NCBI RefSeq assembly: GCF_002215035.1
Contig: NZ_NKFP01000001.1
Location: 1,299,501-1,363,500 of the forward strand
Reading direction: 5' to 3'
Origin: Leptolyngbya ohadii IS1
GTDB lineage: Bacteria; Cyanobacteriota; Cyanobacteriia; Elainellales; Elainellaceae
Length of the DNA stretch: 64,000 nt
Shown here: positions 61,416 through 64,000 of the stretch, piece by piece
How positions within the stretch are numbered: position 1 is the stretch's first letter
How the letters are laid out: each line of letters opens with the position of its first letter
The notes under the pieces: model-generated
What the model was told of the DNA's origin: nothing
The model's database searches: none
What the model saw: the letters and a program-made list of their open reading frames with translations, nothing else
Program-made: the position numbers and the translations under genes

Positions 61416-63260
61416 TTAGCTTACAACTTTCGATCGCTCTGATTGTTCATCTTTTGCTTTGGTCTTGCGCTGAGCAGCAGGGGATACGCTTGCCCAAGCT
61501 AAGAGCAATAACCATTTATCGCGCCGCTGCGACATTTCAAGCTTAACGAGAACAGTTGCCAGAATTGTGCTAATCCGAGGGGAAGAAACGATCGCCCGCT
61601 GCGTGCCCTCTAATTGCTGCAATTCAGCAACGAACCTGGGCGACAGATCAGTTGCAAGACGCAGCTTTAAATCATGAGTTGAGCGGAACTGTACATAAGC
61701 TGGCGTAAGAAAAGGACGGTAGTTTATAGCCTCCGGCGTTAGCTGCTGCACAAATGCCAGCGACAAGCCTTTTAACACTTGCCGTAGCGGTTCTGTTTCG
61801 TCGCTAGGACGTTCGCGCACAAACGCACTTTCCACCAGAGCTTGATTTAACGTACCCGGTGTTCCTGCACTAAGATGGGTCGCGCCGATCGCCGTAATCA
61901 GGTACTTCTCGGTCTGCATCTGCTCGAATGGTAAAAGCTGATGGCGAATCGGAGGGGTGAGCGTGTCTGCACTGTTGGACAGGACGATCGTCGGAACCTG
62001 GATTTGTGCCAGACTCTCTGACGTGAACAGATCGCCGACGACTGGATTGAGCGCAATAATCTGAGCGATCCGCTCATCCTGTAGGATAGGCAGATTATCG
62101 GGTAAGTCTGCGGCAGTGCATTGCAGCCAGTCGGCAGGAATTAGCCCAACCTGATCGGAACGATTGCAGAAAGTCCTGAGCTGATTCAAATCTAGTTCTG
62201 CGCCTGCCAGTGCCAGCGCCGTGTAGCCACCCAGCGAGTGTCCAATCACCGTCACTTGCTCGGTATTGAATAAATTAGAAAATCGCGATGACTGCCGTTC
62301 CAGTTGCTCCAGTTCGTTCAGCAAAAACTGGATATCTCTGGGGCGATCGACAAATTCTGAGGCAGGCAGAATGGCGCGTTGCTCGTCGGGAACCCATCTA
62401 CCGCTCGTCAGTCGATCGAACCAGCTGAGGCTGCTGCCTGGATGCTCGATTGCTGCCACTGTAAAGCCGTGCGAAGCCAGATGCTCCCCCAGGTACCCTA
62501 AAAAACGGCGATCGGCTGCAAATCCGTGGGAGAGAACAACGAGCGAACCGTGACGCCGACTGCTCCAGTACAGGTCAGCAGAAATCGTGCGATCGCGCTG
62601 CCAATCTCGAAAGGTCAGCGTCCGCTGCCGTACCTCAGCCGTGCCAGGAGCAGCCGGGTCAAGTGAATGCCGAAAGGGCAGGGTAAAAAGGGATAGTCCT
62701 TGATCCAAAGCTGTTCCAACTGCGCTTCGCGATTGATTCATCTGAAAGAGCAGGGCGATCGCTGCTTCCAAATCAACCCTTATTTGGTCTTGCGGATACT
62801 GGCGCAGAATTTCAATCAGGCTTAAGCCTTCGGGCTGCTGAGCCGCTTGAGTAATGGCGGTCGTAATATCCTCTCTGGTACTGCCAACGATCAGCCGTTG
62901 CAGCAAATTTAGCAGGCGATCGCCGTTTGTGGAGTCGAGCAAATCATAAATTAAATCGTCGCTGACAGACGGGTTTAGATTTGCCGTATTGCTAAGAGCC
63001 TGGCGGACTTCCTGAGTTAGGACAAAACGGTAGGGTTGTAGTGCAGGTGGCAATTGCCCAGTTTGGAGAAAGGTTTCCAGGTCAGCGATCGACACAGAGA
63101 CCCCGACAGAACTCACTCCAATATTGATTCGTTCAGCAGCGGTAGCTGGAGCAATATTCATGCCGACTGCCAATACTAGCCCGCTGATCACCGCACCCAG
63201 GGTTTGCTTCGCCGTTTCCCTGAGGGAGAATCGTTTCCGCTTCCAAACTCGTTGACTCAC
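61416..63260 (-). CDS. Exported alpha/beta hydrolase with DUF1400 N-terminal domain
   Basis: 614 residues from a GTG. Signal peptide about 1-42 (TLGAVISGLVLAVGMNIAPATAAE). Residues 43-180: DUF1400 (INIGVSSVGVSVSIADLETFLQTGQLPPALQPY). Hydrolase domain from about 215: oxyanion region VVLSHGFAADRRFLGYLGEHLASHGFTVAAIEHPGS, nucleophile elbow TVIGHSLGGYTALAL, Asp in LSNSADTLTPP, His in IGATHLSAG. This architecture is widespread in cyanobacteria; activity is probably on an ester in the periplasm. The C-terminal 40 residues are basic and poorly conserved. Confidence 0.92.
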   Translation of the reverse strand: MSQRVWKRKRFSLRETAKQTLGAVISGLVLAVGMNIAPATAAERINIGVSSVGVSVSIADLETFLQTGQLPPALQPYRFVLTQEVRQALSNTANLNPSVSDDLIYDLLDSTNGDRLLNLLQRLIVGSTREDITTAITQAAQQPEGLSLIEILRQYPQDQIRVDLEAAIALLFQMNQSRSAVGTALDQGLSLFTLPFRHSLDPAAPGTAEVRQRTLTFRDWQRDRTISADLYWSSRRHGSLVVLSHGFAADRRFLGYLGEHLASHGFTVAAIEHPGSSLSWFDRLTSGRWVPDEQRAILPASEFVDRPRDIQFLLNELEQLERQSSRFSNLFNTEQVTVIGHSLGGYTALALAGAELDLNQLRTFCNRSDQVGLIPADWLQCTAADLPDNLPILQDERIAQIIALNPVVGDLFTSESLAQIQVPTIVLSNSADTLTPPIRHQLLPFEQMQTEKYLITAIGATHLSAGTPGTLNQALVESAFVRERPSDETEPLRQVLKGLSLAFVQQLTPEAINYRPFLTPAYVQFRSTHDLKLRLATDLSPRFVAELQQLEGTQRAIVSSPRISTILATVLVKLEMSQRRDKWLLLLAWASVSPAAQRKTKAKDEQSERSKVVS

Positions 63261-63866
63261 AGTGCTACCCTATTGATCCAAATGGTAAGACAAAGCAGGA
63301 CGGGAGCAAAGCCCGACACCGCAAATGCTTCTTCACTCAGTGTTTGCGATATGGGTAAATGCTGAGTGAAACATGGATGAAAAAATTTTTATCTTTGATG
63401 GAGTCGATTTAGATGAGCTGCTGGCAAGAATTCGGGCACTGTTGCGACAAGGAATAGAGCAGCGATCGCCTGTTCTTTTAGCACGGTAATAAACCGATGG
63501 GGACAACAGAAGAACGGCAGGAGCGAAGCTGCACTATTGGATATTTTCCAATTCACACTACAAACGATGACAACAATTCTTCCGCGCCGATGAACTGAAC
63601 TATGTCGAACTGGCTCAAGCGGTTGTCAATCTGATGGCAAGCATCGTCCGCTATGGTTTCGACCCTCTCCGCCACATCGTTCTCAACTTGGATCACAAGC
63701 TGGATCACAAGATGAATGATTTCCGCCACGCTCTACAATTTTTGTCCTGTACTTAGGTGTATGGTATAGAAGCCAGCAATTGGATTGCGAGTATTCATGG
63801 CATGGACGATCGTGCAGCATCCAGGCGCAGGACAAATAGATTCATGTAATTAGAAGGCGATGAGCA
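63261..63866. other. Intergenic region with gene debris
   Basis: 606 bp. It holds a response-regulator scrap (separate entry) and, from 63571 to 63756, an open plus-strand frame without start reading DELNYVELAQAVVNLMASIV, then RYGFDPLRHIVLNLDHKLDH, that looks like another remnant of unknown type. Confidence 0.4.
63373..63489 (+). pseudogene. Internal scrap of an OmpR-family response regulator
   Basis: 38 codons: MDEKIFIFDGVDLDELLARI followed by RALLRQGIEQRSPVLLAR and a stop. DLDELLARIRALLRRG is the conserved junction between receiver and winged-helix domain. Receiver core and output domain are missing. Confidence 0.55.
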
Positions 63867-64000
63867 ATGTACGTTGTGATTGGGGGCGCAGGGATGATGG
63901 GGTTAAGTCTGGCTCAGCAGCTTCTCAAGCTGGGTCATACCGTCGCCATCATTGATATTGATCCGCTTGCCTGTCGATTTGCGCGGGAAAAGATTGGCGT
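63867..64000 (+). CDS. TrkA-N/RCK NAD-binding protein, start only
   Basis: The first 44 codons are in the window, ATG at 63867 with GAAGG upstream. MYVVIGGAGMMGLSLAQQLL is the Rossmann GxGxxG-type turn and VAIIDIDPLACRFA holds the acidic residue binding the NAD ribose. This is the N-terminus of the potassium-uptake regulatory (TrkA-N) fold. The remainder lies beyond the window, so whether it has one or two such domains is unknown. Confidence 0.8.
   Translation, partial: MYVVIGGAGMMGLSLAQQLLKLGHTVAIIDIDPLACRFAREKIG

Overview
The window is a piece of a cyanobacterial chromosome. The HIP1-type octamer GCGATCGC and its core CGATCG recur throughout. Many genes belong to families largely confined to cyanobacteria: DUF1822, secreted TPR-CHAT proteins beside filamentous-haemagglutinin exoproteins, an Ssl1498-like light-harvesting-related protein, a LabA-type NYN protein, a Mo-nitrogenase C-terminal-domain protein and a DUF1400 hydrolase. 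No rRNA, tRNA or CRISPR array was seen. The organism is probably a filamentous or otherwise large-genome cyanobacterium; genus is not resolvable from this stretch.

Layout. 1-8.4 kb: a surface/secretion locus with a partial FHA-type exoprotein, an RTX-like protein, and a co-directional sigma-like / DUF1822 / secreted TPR-CHAT protease series. 8.8-14.8 kb: an animal-type haem peroxidase, then a sulfatase / sulfatase-maturase / DUF202 operon. 15.7-18.5 kb: a histidine kinase flanked by two single-domain receivers that both lack the phospho-acceptor aspartate. 18.8-22.9 kb: small envelope genes, a methyltransferase lipoprotein, and debris around a dead IS5-type element. 23.0-25.3 kb: an unusual WGR / galectin-like / galectin-like / DUF1963 protein. 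25.6-28.1 kb: an IS701 element, LabA-like and Mo-nitrogenase-C-like genes. 28.2-34.3 kb: a translationally coupled three-gene phosphorelay. 35.2-38.3 kb: threonine catabolism (tdh, kbl) behind a 2OG-Fe(II) dioxygenase and an aminotransferase stump. 38.7-44.2 kb: two SSB-type genes, an ISKra4 element that cuts a GNAT gene, and a block of small regulators and enzymes. 44.2-57 kb: an accessory zone with long diverged repeats, a nonsense-interrupted CoiA-like/GIY-YIG/resolvase-HTH fusion, a decayed nuclease, a DEAD-box helicase, two MITEs, nested IS701-IS1380, a second IS5 copy, a wrecked lipase and more receiver and kinase fragments. 57.1-64 kb: an unknown gene, an OmpR-type two-component pair, a secreted 15-residue-repeat protein, a DUF1400 hydrolase and the start of a TrkA-N protein.

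Functionally, signal transduction dominates: six complete or near-complete receiver genes, three full kinases or hybrids, and several kinase or regulator stumps. Three receiver domains carry Asn in place of the phosphorylated Asp. Mobile elements and point lesions have removed or truncated many genes, so much of the window from 19 to 23 kb and from 40 to 57 kb is in decay. The strongest candidate for something undescribed is the galectin-like multidomain protein at 23 kb, followed by the CoiA/GIY-YIG/resolvase fusion at 45 kb.
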